DNA of 64,000 nucleotides. Origin: Leptobrachium leishanense. Its lineage: Eukaryota > Chordata > Amphibia > Anura > Megophryidae. Position numbers and translations under genes: made by a program. Every line of letters begins with the position of its first letter. Within the stretch, counting starts at the first letter, position 1. Under the pieces are notes generated by a model. The model was not told the DNA's origin, did not search any database, and saw only the letters and a list, made by a program, of their open reading frames with translations. This document shows positions 12,301 through 23,405 of the stretch, in pieces. The stretch covers positions 61,063,422-61,127,421 of the forward strand of contig CM019069.1 of NCBI GenBank assembly GCA_009667805.1. Reading direction: 5' to 3'.

Positions 12301-14828
12301 CGTCAAACCTCTTCAAGGTATTGTGCCTCTAACTTCCTTCCTTCTGCCTTTCATTCTTTTTCTTTCCCTCTGTTTCATTCTTATTGTCTGTCTGTCCTGT
12401 CCGTATCAATGTATCCAGTGTTGGTCATATGAAAACAATTTAGCTGTATGTGATCTTTTTTTCTTCCCATTTAATTATTTTTTGATGGTGGAAGAATAAT
12501 GGCTTATTTTTAAAGCAAGGCTCCCGAATCACCATCTAGAAGAGAAATGTTATTTAACATTATTAAATGTTTTATTTATAATTTATATGTAAATTATTAT
12601 TCTTTTTATTCTCTCATAAGAATCTTATTCTAGTTTATATAATTTTTTTAAAAAAAACTTCTTTCCAATCCTATGTGTTAGGTTCCCAGACGCTCCATCA
12701 TTGGCAGCAGCTGGCTCAACCAAACCTGGGTACCATCCTAGATCCACGTCCTGGCGTCTTGACCAAAGGATTCAAGCCACTACCGGAGGATGCTGAATAC
12801 CATCTCTGCGACCTGGAGGAAGATGAGAAAGCGGAAGATGATGCAGGGATAACCTTCCAAGTAGGGGAAAAGGAAGCCGATGTGCCAAATCCGTCTTTGA
12901 ATATATTTTTGCCACCCATAAGTGTGTCTTCAGCTGTGACATCTGGTGAGAATTCATCAGTGCATTAATTAGCGTTGGCTGTAATTTCATACAACTGTGT
13001 TTTTGGGGAGGCTTCCCACTCCAGAGGATACTGAGCATCCCTCATGCCAATTGATGCACATAGAAGCTGAATGACTGTTGGAATATTATTACATACTGCT
13101 ATGATACAGCATATTCAATATGTATTTACCTAAAACCATCACAGTAAAGTTCTGGTATAAACATCTACATGTGCTTTCTCCAGCATAAAATATTTTCTCT
13201 ATAAATATGTCAACTACTCTTTTAAAAGTAGGTAACATTTTTGTCTTTTTTTTTTTTCGTGTGACCATCCCTTGAAATGATGTACTGGTGTGTAACTTTC
13301 CTATGTATTTCCATTCTAGCCACAAACCCTGGCAAGTGCCTGTCAAGTACATTCTCTACATTTACCTTCACCACTTGCCGAATCCTGCATCCATCTGACA
13401 TGACTCAGGTTACTCCAAGGTGAGTACAATTATTCTGAAAACTCCAGTGGAAATGTTGGCCGCGCAAATCGCTCCTCTCCCACTGTACCCCTTCACACAA
13501 AGTGACTTCTGGTATAGACGAGCAACATTTTTGGAAGTAACTGCCAACGTACAAAACAATAAAATTAGAACAGGTAAAGCACCCCTTATCTGGAATGCTA
13601 AAATCCGGAAGACTTTGTAAAACTGGCATTTTCCGAGCCTTCTGGATTTTATTAATTCCGGATTGGCGACACACCTGACAGGTGCTTCCACTCAGGGACC
13701 CCAGCTCTCAAGTGCTGTAGCAGACCGCAGCGCGGTCCCAATGTGCGACATGCTGCACAGAGTCACGATGACTCCTTGCATCCTGTTTGCTGAGAAATGC
13801 TGCAGAGCACTCCTAGTGCTTGTACAGGCTGGTGGCTGCGGCAGGAAGGGAATCATGATTCTCCAGCCCAACGATATTCTTTTCAGACATTGGATGCTCA
13901 CAGATTCTGGAAGAATTCTGAAACCTGAAAGCTTGGGGTTCTGAACATTCTGGATAAGGGGTGCTCACCCTGTATTCATAGAAACGCAATCATTCTGCTC
14001 TTTTACTGCATCATCGATAACTGTATCAAAATGGTTTTTAAATTTCTGTGACTGAAGAAATACCCTTATCCTCTGAACCGTACTGTTGCTAGAGTTGACA
14101 CCACATATGACCAGTGCAGGATTTTGATGATCATGTGTTTTATTTTTTATAGCTCAATGTACACTCAGTCTTTTGGCGGCAGTAGTACTTGTTCTACCAG
14201 CACGATGGTCAGCTCCTCACCTATGTCTTGTCGGCCGAGTGTAAGAGAATCGCCCAGCAAGGGAGCGGATTCCACGTCTCAATCAACCAGCGTGAGCAAC
14301 TTGACCAAACTCCTACAAGAGCAAGGGATATCTGCCAAGGTGAACACTGACCTTGCCAAAGAGAACACACAGCTTCTACGTCCAAACACCTTAACTCTTC
14401 CCTCAACCCCACCCAACTCGCCGTCCATTTCTCCGTGTCCATCCCCCTTGAAATTTGAGCCGCGAGCAAATCCATCAGAAAGCTTCCTGGCAGTTTCCAG
14501 GCCAGCGGAGAGCTTCCTGCAGGAAATGTATGGTTTAAAGCATAGTCGGAACCCGCCTGATGTGGGACAGCTGAAAATGAGTTTAGTAGAGAGGCTGAAG
14601 AGGTTGGGCATTGCGAGAGCAGTCAACAAAACTGACACTACTGTCAAAGAGGAAAATGCAGTGTTGCAGAGTGGGATGAAACGGCAAGAATCTGCTGTAT
14701 TCGTCGCCCCAAGTAGTAGCATGCTGGGTGGTCTAAGAAGGAACCAGAGTCTTCCAGCTTTGATCGGAGGACTCGTACCCCAAGTATCCACATCTTCTCC
14801 AAAAATGGGTAGCTTGAAGGAAGACTGA
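284..14828 (+). CDS. trak2: TRAK2 orthologue, trafficking kinesin-binding protein 2 (gene A; 5' end outside window)
   Basis: Spliced gene, 13 visible coding exons: 284-360, 1003-1119, 3780-3989, 6077-6155, 6268-6398, 8505-8579, 9940-10077, 10194-10273, 10484-10672, 12031-12317, 12682-12945, 13320-13419, 14153-14828. All have AG/GT borders and join in frame to about 807 residues. TRAK proteins are coiled-coil adaptors that tie mitochondria (through Miro GTPases) to kinesin-1 and dynein. Visible order: HAP1_N coiled coil (about residues 1-300) with CC1 box LELAARIG (31-38); Spindly-like motif SLAAEI (278-283); then the TRAK/Milton C-terminal domain with PEKLQIVKPL, HHWQQLAQPNLG and ILDPRPGV. 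The block EMYGL..RNPPDVGQLKM and the tail SSPKMG.LKED are typical of TRAK2 rather than TRAK1 or HAP1. The first visible exon begins inside a codon, so N-terminal exons lie to the left. No frameshift or stop was seen. Confidence 0.95.
361..3779 (+). other. trak2 gene A introns around the CC1 exon
   Basis: Apart from exon 1003-1119, no coding signal. 1960-2400 is an interspersed repeat related to 22425-22770 and 50110-50590 (shared GCCAGGAAATT..., GGAGGAAACTCCAC, ATCCTGGCC). 2890-3110 resembles a common amphibian repeat (TTTATATAGCACCAATAGA, CTGCAGCGCGTTACAATG). A poly-C/poly-T patch lies at 1895-1922. Confidence 0.5.
1003..1119 (+). CDS. trak2: trak2 gene A coding exon with CC1 box
   Basis: 117 bp, phase 0 at both ends. 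Encodes RDRDLELAARIGQALL and the following coiled coil (ESLEEQLAQTLDH). AARIG fits the AAxxG CC1-box consensus that contacts the dynein light intermediate chain in activating adaptors. Donor GTGAGT at 1120. Confidence 0.95.
3780..3989 (+). CDS. trak2: trak2 gene A coding exon, HAP1_N coiled coil
   Basis: 210 bp, phase 0. Encodes VNQLQHELTNKDALLRAVS, then ESETDSSCSTPLR and LQELEEENLALRSQ. The SETDSSCSTPLR stretch is a TRAK2 hallmark. Acceptor CTACAG, donor GTTGGT at 3990. Confidence 0.95.
4636..6058 (+). repeat. 24-bp pyrimidine-rich satellite array in trak2 gene A intron
   Basis: About 58-59 tandem units of TTTTCTCCCCACTTCTGCCC plus TCTC. Two blocks: nearly all units before about 5510 carry CTGCCC, and nearly all after carry CTCCCC. 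Minor length variants have an extra T (about 4800, 5281, 5761, 5836, 5884) or lose 4 bases (about 4955, 5113-5170). One or two purines per unit, so the + strand is almost all C/T and the - strand has regularly spaced G runs (GGG or GGGG). It ends about 20 bases before the exon at 6077. All frames are open on both strands because the unit is a multiple of 3 and lacks stops; this is not coding. Confidence 0.97.
6077..6155 (+). CDS. trak2: trak2 gene A coding exon directly after the pyrimidine array
   Basis: 79 bp. Encodes ATHLRTETITYEEKEQQLV then RDCIKEI, a strongly conserved TRAK segment. Its acceptor (TTCATAG) follows a C-run and then the 24-bp CT-rich array by only about 20 bases. The donor GTATGT at 6156 leaves one base of a split serine codon. 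Confidence 0.94.
6268..6398 (+). CDS. trak2: trak2 gene A coding exon, coiled coil
   Basis: 131 bp. Completes the split Ser codon and encodes SESNIQIGQLTKDLSEKSDE then HIVDLQHKLRE. Acceptor TTTTTAG at 6261-6267, donor GTGCGT at 6399. Confidence 0.94.
6399..8504 (+). other. trak2 gene A intron with repeats
   Basis: No coding signal. 6550-6687 is a small interspersed repeat related to 19245-19375 (CATCTCCCATGATGCTCTG, CTCATGGGAAATGTAGTT). 7350-7560 is near-identical to 35640-35830 (CACCAAAAAAATGAAAT, TTACATGTGCTTTGTTTTTC), a dispersed repeat because it sits in non-equivalent introns of genes A and B. Confidence 0.5.
8505..8579 (+). CDS. trak2: trak2 gene A coding exon
   Basis: 75 bp, phase 0. 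Encodes SAIEKEELRIHLQASKEAQR then QLTAE, matching TRAK2 EKEELKLHLQASK. The acceptor follows a run of nine C (CCCCCCCCCGCAG); donor GTGAGG. Confidence 0.94.
9380..9644. mobile_element. Harbinger-like MITE, family 1, TSD TAA
   Basis: Ends GGCTAGTGTCAGA... and ...CTGACGCCAGCC are imperfect terminal inverted repeats flanked by TAA (9377-9379 and 9645-9647). Internal GC-rich sequence is shared with 25195-25526, 39173-39463 and 44249-44886. Family assignment rests on the 3-bp TWA-type duplication. Confidence 0.7.
9940..10077 (+). CDS. trak2: trak2 gene A coding exon
   Basis: 138 bp, phase 0. Encodes LHDLQDRDAECHAMLQEYQD then ELKNLRCKASPSALL and GVFPV. Acceptor TTTCAG at 9934-9939, donor GTAAGA at 10078. 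30 of 46 residues are identical in the gene B counterpart. Confidence 0.95.
10194..10273 (+). CDS. trak2: trak2 gene A coding exon with Spindly-like motif
   Basis: 80 bp. Encodes DSLAAEIEGTMRRELHLEED and SNFGER. SLAAEI is the Spindly-like motif found in TRAKs and other dynein activators. Donor GTAAGT splits a Gln codon completed by the next exon. Confidence 0.95.
10484..10672 (+). CDS. trak2: trak2 gene A coding exon
   Basis: 189 bp. Encodes KQPKKVFDTVKVANELRGKS and PIPGSNRSGVVMTALPFQS, matching TRAK2 VFDTVRIAN and PIPGSNRSSVIMTAKPF. Acceptor CTTCAG, donor GTAAGT at 10673. Confidence 0.94.
10761..10914. repeat. Near-perfect hairpin repeat
   Basis: TAAAAGCTCCAAGGTGG... is repeated inverted as ...CCACCTTGGAGCTTTTA with arms of about 60 bases around TATATTTAAATATA. 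Part of the second arm (ACTTTCAAATTCTAACCT) is duplicated in tandem. Probably a small foldback MITE in the trak2 intron. Confidence 0.75.
11325..11695. mobile_element. Harbinger-like MITE, family 2, TSD TTA
   Basis: Terminal inverted repeats GGCCGGGGGCACACGAGACG and, inverted, GGCCGAGTGCACACGAGACG, flanked by TTA (11322-11324, 11696-11698). CpG-rich interior, no transposase. The ORF crossing it is not a gene. Confidence 0.8.
12031..12317 (+). CDS. trak2: trak2 gene A coding exon, start of TRAK C-terminal domain
   Basis: 287 bp. Encodes ALETAIHRLHLRRQNYLSEK, QFFHDERERKL, CNTPTGSVLSM and LPEKLQIVKPLQ. Acceptor TTGTGTAG, donor GTATTG at 12318 (weak) after a single G of a split Gly codon. Confidence 0.94.
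12682..12945 (+). CDS. trak2: trak2 gene A coding exon, TRAK domain core
   Basis: 264 bp. Encodes SQTLHHWQQLAQPNLGTILD, PRPGVLTKGFKPLP, an acidic stretch (YHLCDLEEDEKAEDD) and GITFQV, all recognisable in TRAK2. Acceptor TGTTAG, donor GTGAGA. Confidence 0.95.
13320..13419 (+). CDS. trak2: trak2 gene A coding exon
   Basis: 100 bp. Encodes NPGKCLSSTFSTFTFTTCRI then LHPSDMTQVTP, the most conserved part of the TRAK C-terminal domain. Acceptor TTCTAG, donor GTGAGT at 13420. Confidence 0.95.
13571..13972. mobile_element. MITE with GCACCCCTTATC termini
   Basis: Left end CAGGTAAAGCACCCCTTATC; right end GGATAAGGGGTGCTCACCCTG, its inverted counterpart. A related copy lies at 45467-45769. No coding capacity. 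Superfamily not assigned. Confidence 0.65.
14153..14828 (+). CDS. trak2: trak2 gene A terminal coding exon
   Basis: 676 bp to the TGA at 14826-14828. Contains LLQEQGISAKV, PSTPPNSPSISPCPSP, ESFLQEMYGLKHSRNPPDVG, LVERLKRLGIARAV, LGGLRRNQSLPAL and the end TSSPKMGSLKED. These blocks identify the gene as TRAK2. Confidence 0.95.
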
Positions 14829-16347
14829 GCAGTCCATTTTATTATTTGTTTTTAATGAAGTAGAGGTATAGAAAGTTTCAGCAGGTAGCGATGAACAGTC
14901 TATGGCATAGAAAGTATTTAGAAGAATGTGAAAACTAGGTGAGAAGTTATTGATGGAGCATGTGGATGGAAATTTGTTAGAAGGTCTTGGAAAGTTTTAT
15001 TCAGACAGCGAGAGGAGTTGGGGATGTGTTGCTGTTTCATGGGATAAAAAATAACTGCCTCTGGGATATACCTATAAAAGAAAAATGTCATTCAAATGGA
15101 ACAACCCAGTAAATTATAACTTTAAAAAAGAGGTTGCAGAATCTGTAGGCAAAGAGAATACTATCAATTTTGTAAACTGACCATTGTCTGCTCTATTGTC
15201 TGGCAACTGCTCCTCTTAATTTTAAGGAACGTATGACCACCTTTTAGTGCATTTTTAGCACAGTTTGGACCAAAGGCCTAATACACAAATGTTAAAGGGT
15301 CAAAAGTAAGAGACATTTTTTGAATAACTATAGATTTCACCAGACTGGAGGCTGAAATATAGATATTATCTAGGAGCCAGTTTTTTGGTAAACTATGTGA
15401 GCGGTGGACATTTAATTCCTTTTCAGCCTCGTAGAAGATTCATATTGTAATCTATAGAGATTTTTATTTTATTTTAAGCCTTCTTGGTTTTGGGATTTTA
15501 TCAAATGACTTGTTTGCCCCCTGTTATCAAACATGCAGTAAAATATAAAGACCGTAATGGGTTCGGGAGGTTATTTAATTATACCTTCCTCTTGCTACGT
15601 CCCAGCAAATGGTTTCGATGGCTACAAGGTCTGATGACAAAGCACAAGGGTTCTTCTTAACCATTACCTATAAGCTAAATAAAATGCTGACTTGCGAGGC
15701 ACAAAAAGTATTAAGAATTGGATTTAGTCTGCAGCAATTGACCAACCTTTCAGTCTGGTGGAAAAATATCCCGCTGCGCCAGTGGTTGGCCATCACTGTT
15801 CAGGGATAAGAGTGCATGGAAAAAGAAAAATGCAAAATGTAAAAAATGTTACTGGTGGGAGCCGTTAAAGGCCCCTAATACATTCTTCGCGCAGTGCGTT
15901 TTGCGTGTGCATTTGCGCGAGGGGCAAAACCCTTTGCGCTGAAAGCCGTATTACAACATTCGCGCAAAGGATGCACGTTATTGTTTAACGCGGATGGACC
16001 TGCGCGAGCATGATGAACTGTGCGCGTCCTATACTTAACATTGTGAGTGCAAATTCGTTCGTGCGCTGGTACGCGGCTGGTATTTCAATCGATGCGCATT
16101 TTTTTTCACGAAAGATGTTTGCGTGCATAATTTTAACGTCTTTGAAAAGCTGGTGGTAACTGCAAATCGGAACATTTTTGCCGAAACGAAAAACACTAGC
16201 ACGAAAAAAAAAAGCACAGTATAGTTACACATTCTACATATACCCAAACAAAAAAAAATGTGAATTCGTGCATATTGTTTTTATTGCTGCAGCATGTATA
16301 CTCAGATTTACTTTAACAGGTGCAAAAACTTAATTGACATCGATTTA

Positions 16348-17943
<1,596 letters not shown>

Positions 17944-20900
17944 TACCTTAATTGACTCACTTAAGGTTCTTAATTGTGATTGGCTGAATCCCACAAAAAA
18001 AATCCGCCCACTGATTTACGTGCGCTACATTACTGCGCGCGTATTACTCTTCGCTTTGTGTGTCGTTTTTACAAACGTTATTTTCTGACGGATGAGAAAA
18101 TGCGTTCGGATCGGTATACCACGTTAATTTTCGCGCGATAACGCTGGACGATGCACGGAAAAAAAATTTGCGCTGCGTGAACGAAACTACGTGAAGACTA
18201 ATAGGGGCCAAGGTTTGCACAGTCTACTCCTTGGTTTAGTAGAGGGAATTGCCGATATTATTGTCAATATCCAGTTGCGTAATATTTTTATCTGTCATTG
18301 TAAACTCTTACCAAAACAGCTTGTTGCAATAGATCAAAGCCCTCCAACTGTGTATTGGTTTCTGTAAATATTAACCCGGGAGTTAGCCACCTTTTTAGTC
18401 TGTACGTATAGCCGATCTAGACATAACACGTCACCGTGGTGCTCTGTTACCTCTCCTCTTAGTATAACGATACATTCATAGAGTAAACGGTGAAAATGGA
18501 AAACCCAAGCAAAAAAATGGGATGGAACCTCGATGCATGCAGTGTATGTAGATTTACTTTATCAGCTGTGCCGTGTCCTATGTTTTTGTTCTCTTATCTT
18601 GATGAACGCTGACATCCAGTGATGGTGGAGTGGTTGAATGAACCCTAAAATGCACCAGCGGTTCTGTCTGGTAGGGTGTAAAGTAGGTTCTAAAACTGGT
18701 CAGACTTGCATGTTTTTGTGACTTCCACCATGCCGTCCAGACCGACCTGTAGACGTTGTATTTCTTGTGTATAGCAGACAGCTGTAAAGTGTTTGAGATC
18801 ACTGCCCGGCAGTTATTGGTGTAAAGAAGCATTGCATGTTTTTGAAAAAGACGTCTAAACCTCATTTCAGAGCAGAAATCTGTGCAATCGGTGAGCGTAT
18901 TGTTATACAGCTCATGGAATCCTTCTTCGAAATTCTGTTTTTGTTTTGTGTGTCTTTTTTCTGTCTGCGCTTCAAAGGGAAAATATCAGCCATCCGTGTC
19001 ACGGATTTAAGCCAAGTCATCTGCTTCGATGTAAGCGTTGATGTACAGTCATCGTTCGTATGGTTAACACAGTGGCTCCGCTTTCCTGGCCTTGTTTTTA
19101 TATATGTAAACGTTTATGCATGCACAGTTACTGGTTAACCATGATCAACTACGATGGCGACTTGATCATACGGCGTTTTATATATGGAGGCACTTTGTCG
19201 ATGGAGATGTTCCAGGGCTTATTACAGGGATATTCTACATCTAGACCAAGGGTAGGCAACCTTAGCCCTTTAGATGTTTTGGAACCACATTTCCCATGAG
19301 GCTCAGCCAATCTAAGTACCAGAGTATCATGGGAGATGTAGTTTGAAAACATCTGGAGGGCCAAGATTTCTGGGCACAAATCTAATTTCGTGTAGTACCG
19401 GAGACATAATTTTTGGAGTCCAGAGAGAGAACATAAGCTTTTCAGAAAAGAATCAGTTGTCAAGGCATTAAAGGGACAGAACACGAGTTCTAATACGTAA
19501 GTGAAGATGGCGCAGTAAAAAAAATAAAAGTAAATCCTATGTGACCAGCATTAAAAATGATTATACTGACTCCATCATATGTCGCAAATGTGTTTTTTTT
19601 TCTCCTGGAAGGAGCTGCTGAGTGTTCTGAGCTTATCTGATTCTCCGGATAAAATTCCAACAAACCACTCGCCATATCCAGTGAACCTCTGCAAAGCCGC
19701 GGTGTGGGGGTGTCTTATAGACATCGCACACTTCCCAAGGAAATTACTAGGGATTCATGCGTTATCCACGGCGCTACCAATTAGGTGGACATACGGGCGT
19801 TTTAAGTATGTTGGATGCAGATAGGCTTGACAGATGGCCAACGCTTTCCTGGACAGTCATTACATACAGAGGGGAAGCACAGGGAAGGTGCTGCCCTGCA
19901 ACACTTAAAATTCATATGCTGCAAGAAAGAAATCAAGTACCCAGTCAAGTCCGTTTCCCTGATAGTGCAATTTGATTTCTTATCTGCAGAACATGAATTC
20001 TACATCCTGCAGGGCTGCATATTTTTATTTTTTTTTATTTTTTTTTTATGCATTGCCCATCGGCATGAATAAATTATAGGGGTTAGTCATATCCAGCAAG
20101 TACTGGGATACTACAGTCAATTCACTATTTAGGGAACGGCCGTCAGTTTATCGTACTTTTCAATGTTCTTACCTCGTTTCTTCTCATAGTTTTAAATGGG
20201 GTCTCCACCATAGTTCATGCAGTAGTAGTTTGGCACAGATTTCACCATAGTTTCCACCGGTGTTCTCTACAGTTTTCACTGCGGTTTGTATGGGGCGTCC
20301 TTGTAGATCACCACTTTAAAATTGCAGAATTCTATTAAACGGTGCCGCCACCATTGATGGCGTTGCAAAAACTGTCTAAAATCTCCTGTATCGCAGTGCC
20401 AACAAACTGCAGCACCTACAAATTCTAATGTCTGAGCGCCGAACTGTAACGCTTATTTTTCTGTTTTAGTTTTGAAAAGCAATGCTTTTTCTCATCGGTG
20501 CAGTAAATGAGATTTTTACCTGTTTTATGCAACACCGGCAAACAGCAGTGCTCAGTGGAAAATCCCCAGCAGTGTTACCATCACTCGGTGCTGTTCACTG
20601 TTGTTTGCAGCTTCATCTGCCGCTGTATATTTTCCTTGTCCAGGAAAGCAGAGTGTCTGACCTCCCTTGATGCAGAGGATTTATGGTGCTTTATGTATTC
20701 CTATGTATTCAGAGATCTCAAACTCTGGCCCCCAGATTTTTCAGAACTACACCTCCCATGATTCTCTGGCCATTTATTGCATTAAGGAATTCTGGGAGTC
20801 GTAGGAAATACACACCTGGGGGGGGGCCAGAGTTTGAGATCCTGCTTTAACCCCTTAAGGACCATGGGTCATTAAAGTCAATGCATTTATGACGGAGCCG

Positions 20901-21551
20901 TTCAGTCATTGGTCGTTAAGGTGTTAACTGCAGCAGTTTATCATAAGCTCACTCAGCAAAAACAACTATTTTTCTAGCTATATATTCAACCCGACAGAAA
21001 CCCCTTAGATCTACAAATTCAGCTCGCGTATCCCAGCATTATTAATAATTGTGACTTGATGTACTCCAGGAAACCAGCGTCCTGCTAATAAAATGACTAA
21101 AGTGAGCACTGATAAATCACTTTAACCCCTTTACAGCTATATTCATTAAAAAGGCATTAATTAGTGCTTCACTAATGATCAGCAGTAGCTTTTTAGACAC
21201 TGACATTATTGGTAACGTTTATACATGTCTCTTTCTCAAGGAAACGTCTTTTAAAACATCAGTGTTGCTTATTTTGTATGTTTTTAAACTCCGGCTCCCG
21301 CTTCGTCCATTGAACCATTGCACTCTTAGAAATCTGGGAGCCTGCTAAGAAACGTTGTCTCTCTGAAAACATCAAGCGCAAAAAAAGTTGATTTTTGTTT
21401 TATTGCTTTGTGCACAAAATTTATTTATCTAAAATAATTTTTTTGTATTATATTTTATTGTGTACGTTGTATATTTATCCTGTTGCTTAAAAAAACAAAC
21501 AAACATGCCTTTTTGAAAATGTTGCATACCTTTTTATGCTTTTGTGTCTCC

Positions 21552-21557
21552 AATAAA
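21552..21557 (+). terminator. trak2: Polyadenylation signal AATAAA of gene A (candidate)
   Basis: AATAAA inside TTTGTGTCTCCAATAAAGAT followed by TTTTGATCTTTGTACTTTT. The same sequence, with few changes, occurs at 51904 downstream of gene B, which supports it as the real shared 3' end. Confidence 0.7.
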
Positions 21558-21575
21558 GATTTTTGATCTTTGTAC

Positions 21576-23273
21576 TTTTCCCCTGCGGCAGAGTTGTTTG
21601 TGAAATAAAATAAAATACATTTATTACGGTGGTGTACGCAGATGATGGGTATAATTGCGTCCATTAAAATATGCAACAGGACATGTGGGGGTTTTTTCCC
21701 CATCAAATGAAGTATTTAAATTTTATATATTTTTATGGATAGCCTTTTTTGATCAATAGAGCATTTTATAGAGCTTCTGGATAGATTTCTTTTTTCTCCC
21801 ACATGTATTTTGCACCTTGATGTATGTTGCTATACAGTAATATCTAGTTAAACATCTGTCATTACTGGAGGTTTAAAAGAAACTTGATGTCTTTAACAGG
21901 TTGATTGTGCTGCAAATGGTAAATTTAAAAAAAAAAAAACACAAACCCTATACTATCTTTAAAGATACACTTTATCCCTTTTCTATAGAGTGGTTTTCCA
22001 CTTAATTACTTGCAGGAACCAGAGTTCTTGGGATTTTTAATCCCTTTAAACTACCCCTTAACTCTATAACCAGAACATACACACAATGTTACTTCTCTTC
22101 CCCCTTTTATTGTCATTTAAAAGGCATTGAAGAAGAGAAAGAGTAGTTCAACACACTGAAAGTCTTCCATCACTCTATTCAGCAGCGCATATGCAAAGGC
22201 AACATTCCAGTCCAACGCAGGGACCTTTCTCAAGCCTTGAATGTTTGAGGAAGGTCCCTGCGTTGGATCGAAACATCACACTTAGAGGGCTTCTGCTATT
22301 CGGTAATCCTGGGTGCAGCTCTTCTGGTCCATCCCGGGTACAGGTCTTCCACTGGTCCATTCTGGTACAGCACTGAGGCTGCTGCAAGTCTCCTAAAGAG
22401 ACTTAAGCTAGCGTCAGATGAACGCAGTCATCCCGTCTGTGACACCGCACAGTTTAACGTCCGTCGTTGCATTGATTTGTGATCAATAGAGACAAACACA
22501 CGAAGTACGTGCGCACGCAGGTGGCAGCGGATGCCATTTAGGCCTCAACTTAAAAGCGCTACGACAGCGCTTCTGAGAGAATGCTCACCATCACAAGCTG
22601 TCTCAGAGATGGTGACTGACAGCTGAGAAATTCAAAATTCCAGCTGCAGGCGACGCGGGGTGGAGGAAACTCCACTTCACCCTGCCTTTTATGCCGGGGG
22701 GGGGGGGCGCTTCGTGTCTTGGCCTCTTTGTTGATTCTGACCACTTTATATTTTTAGAGTATCCCTTTTAATCTTTTGGTTTTATACCATGTGAGGTACA
22801 GAATCCACCCAAATAGGTCCTGGAACAGCAAGTTAAAAAAAAAACCAGTGGTCCCGGCATCCTGTTCCTCTGGGATCACCAACAAATTAAGCCCTGAGGC
22901 GTCATGTCAATATCTGGTGCTTATTTTCATGGAAAGACGCCTGGCCTCTTCTTTACGAGGTTTCCAAATCAATGCGCTTGAAAGGTACGGTGTCCGTAAC
23001 ATATCACTGGATAGGAGAAAAAAAAAAGGCCTTGTTCCGTGTGCTATCCTTATTGCATACAATGTCGATCGGGCATTTTGTGGTATTGTGTGAATTGTTT
23101 GATTAAACGGGTTTGTGTGGCAGGAGTTGGCTTGTAGAAGCACAGTGTACACAGGTCATATTGATGTTTTCCCTGTAAGGAGGGCAGGGCTTTATTTTAT
23201 GACCGTGATCACCTGAGGGAAAGTGTACGCCGTCTTCTATAACTTGTGTCCAAAGCATTTATTCAGTCTGCAG
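21576..23273. other. Intergenic region between trak2 gene A and gene B
   Basis: No gene recognised. 22211-22268 is a hairpin (CCAACGCAGGGACCTT inverted as AAGGTCCCTGCGTTGG). 22425-22770 is an interspersed repeat of the 1960-2400 / 50110-50590 family. The gene B promoter must lie here or upstream, but no TATA box or CpG island is convincing. Confidence 0.5.
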
Positions 23274-23341
23274 GAGTTTCACCGACACGCCAAAATCGGC
23301 TCTCCGGCACGCCACTCCTATCGATACGACACATATGAGCA

Positions 23342-23405
23342 ATGGATACGGATGAAGTGGATTATACCCAAAATGAAGAGATAATCAATGCCTGTATACT
23401 GCAGG
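23342..23405 (+). CDS. Gene B first coding exon (predicted start)
   Basis: ATG at 23342 begins MDTDEVDYTQNEEIINACIL then Q, and CAG G joins the next exon to give Val in QVLGLERGDQ. NEEII..CILQVLG aligns with TRAK2 EETFRYMILG. Donor GTAAGC at 23406. An in-frame TGA lies at 23336-23338, so no longer reading in this frame. The exon likely starts at 23274 after TCTGCAG. A 6-codon upstream ORF (ATG 23335) overlaps the start. Confidence 0.7.

Noticed and set aside
18578..18865. 95-codon - strand ORF
   Set aside because: Lies in the inferred gene A 3'UTR; no homology recognised and sequence looks non-coding.
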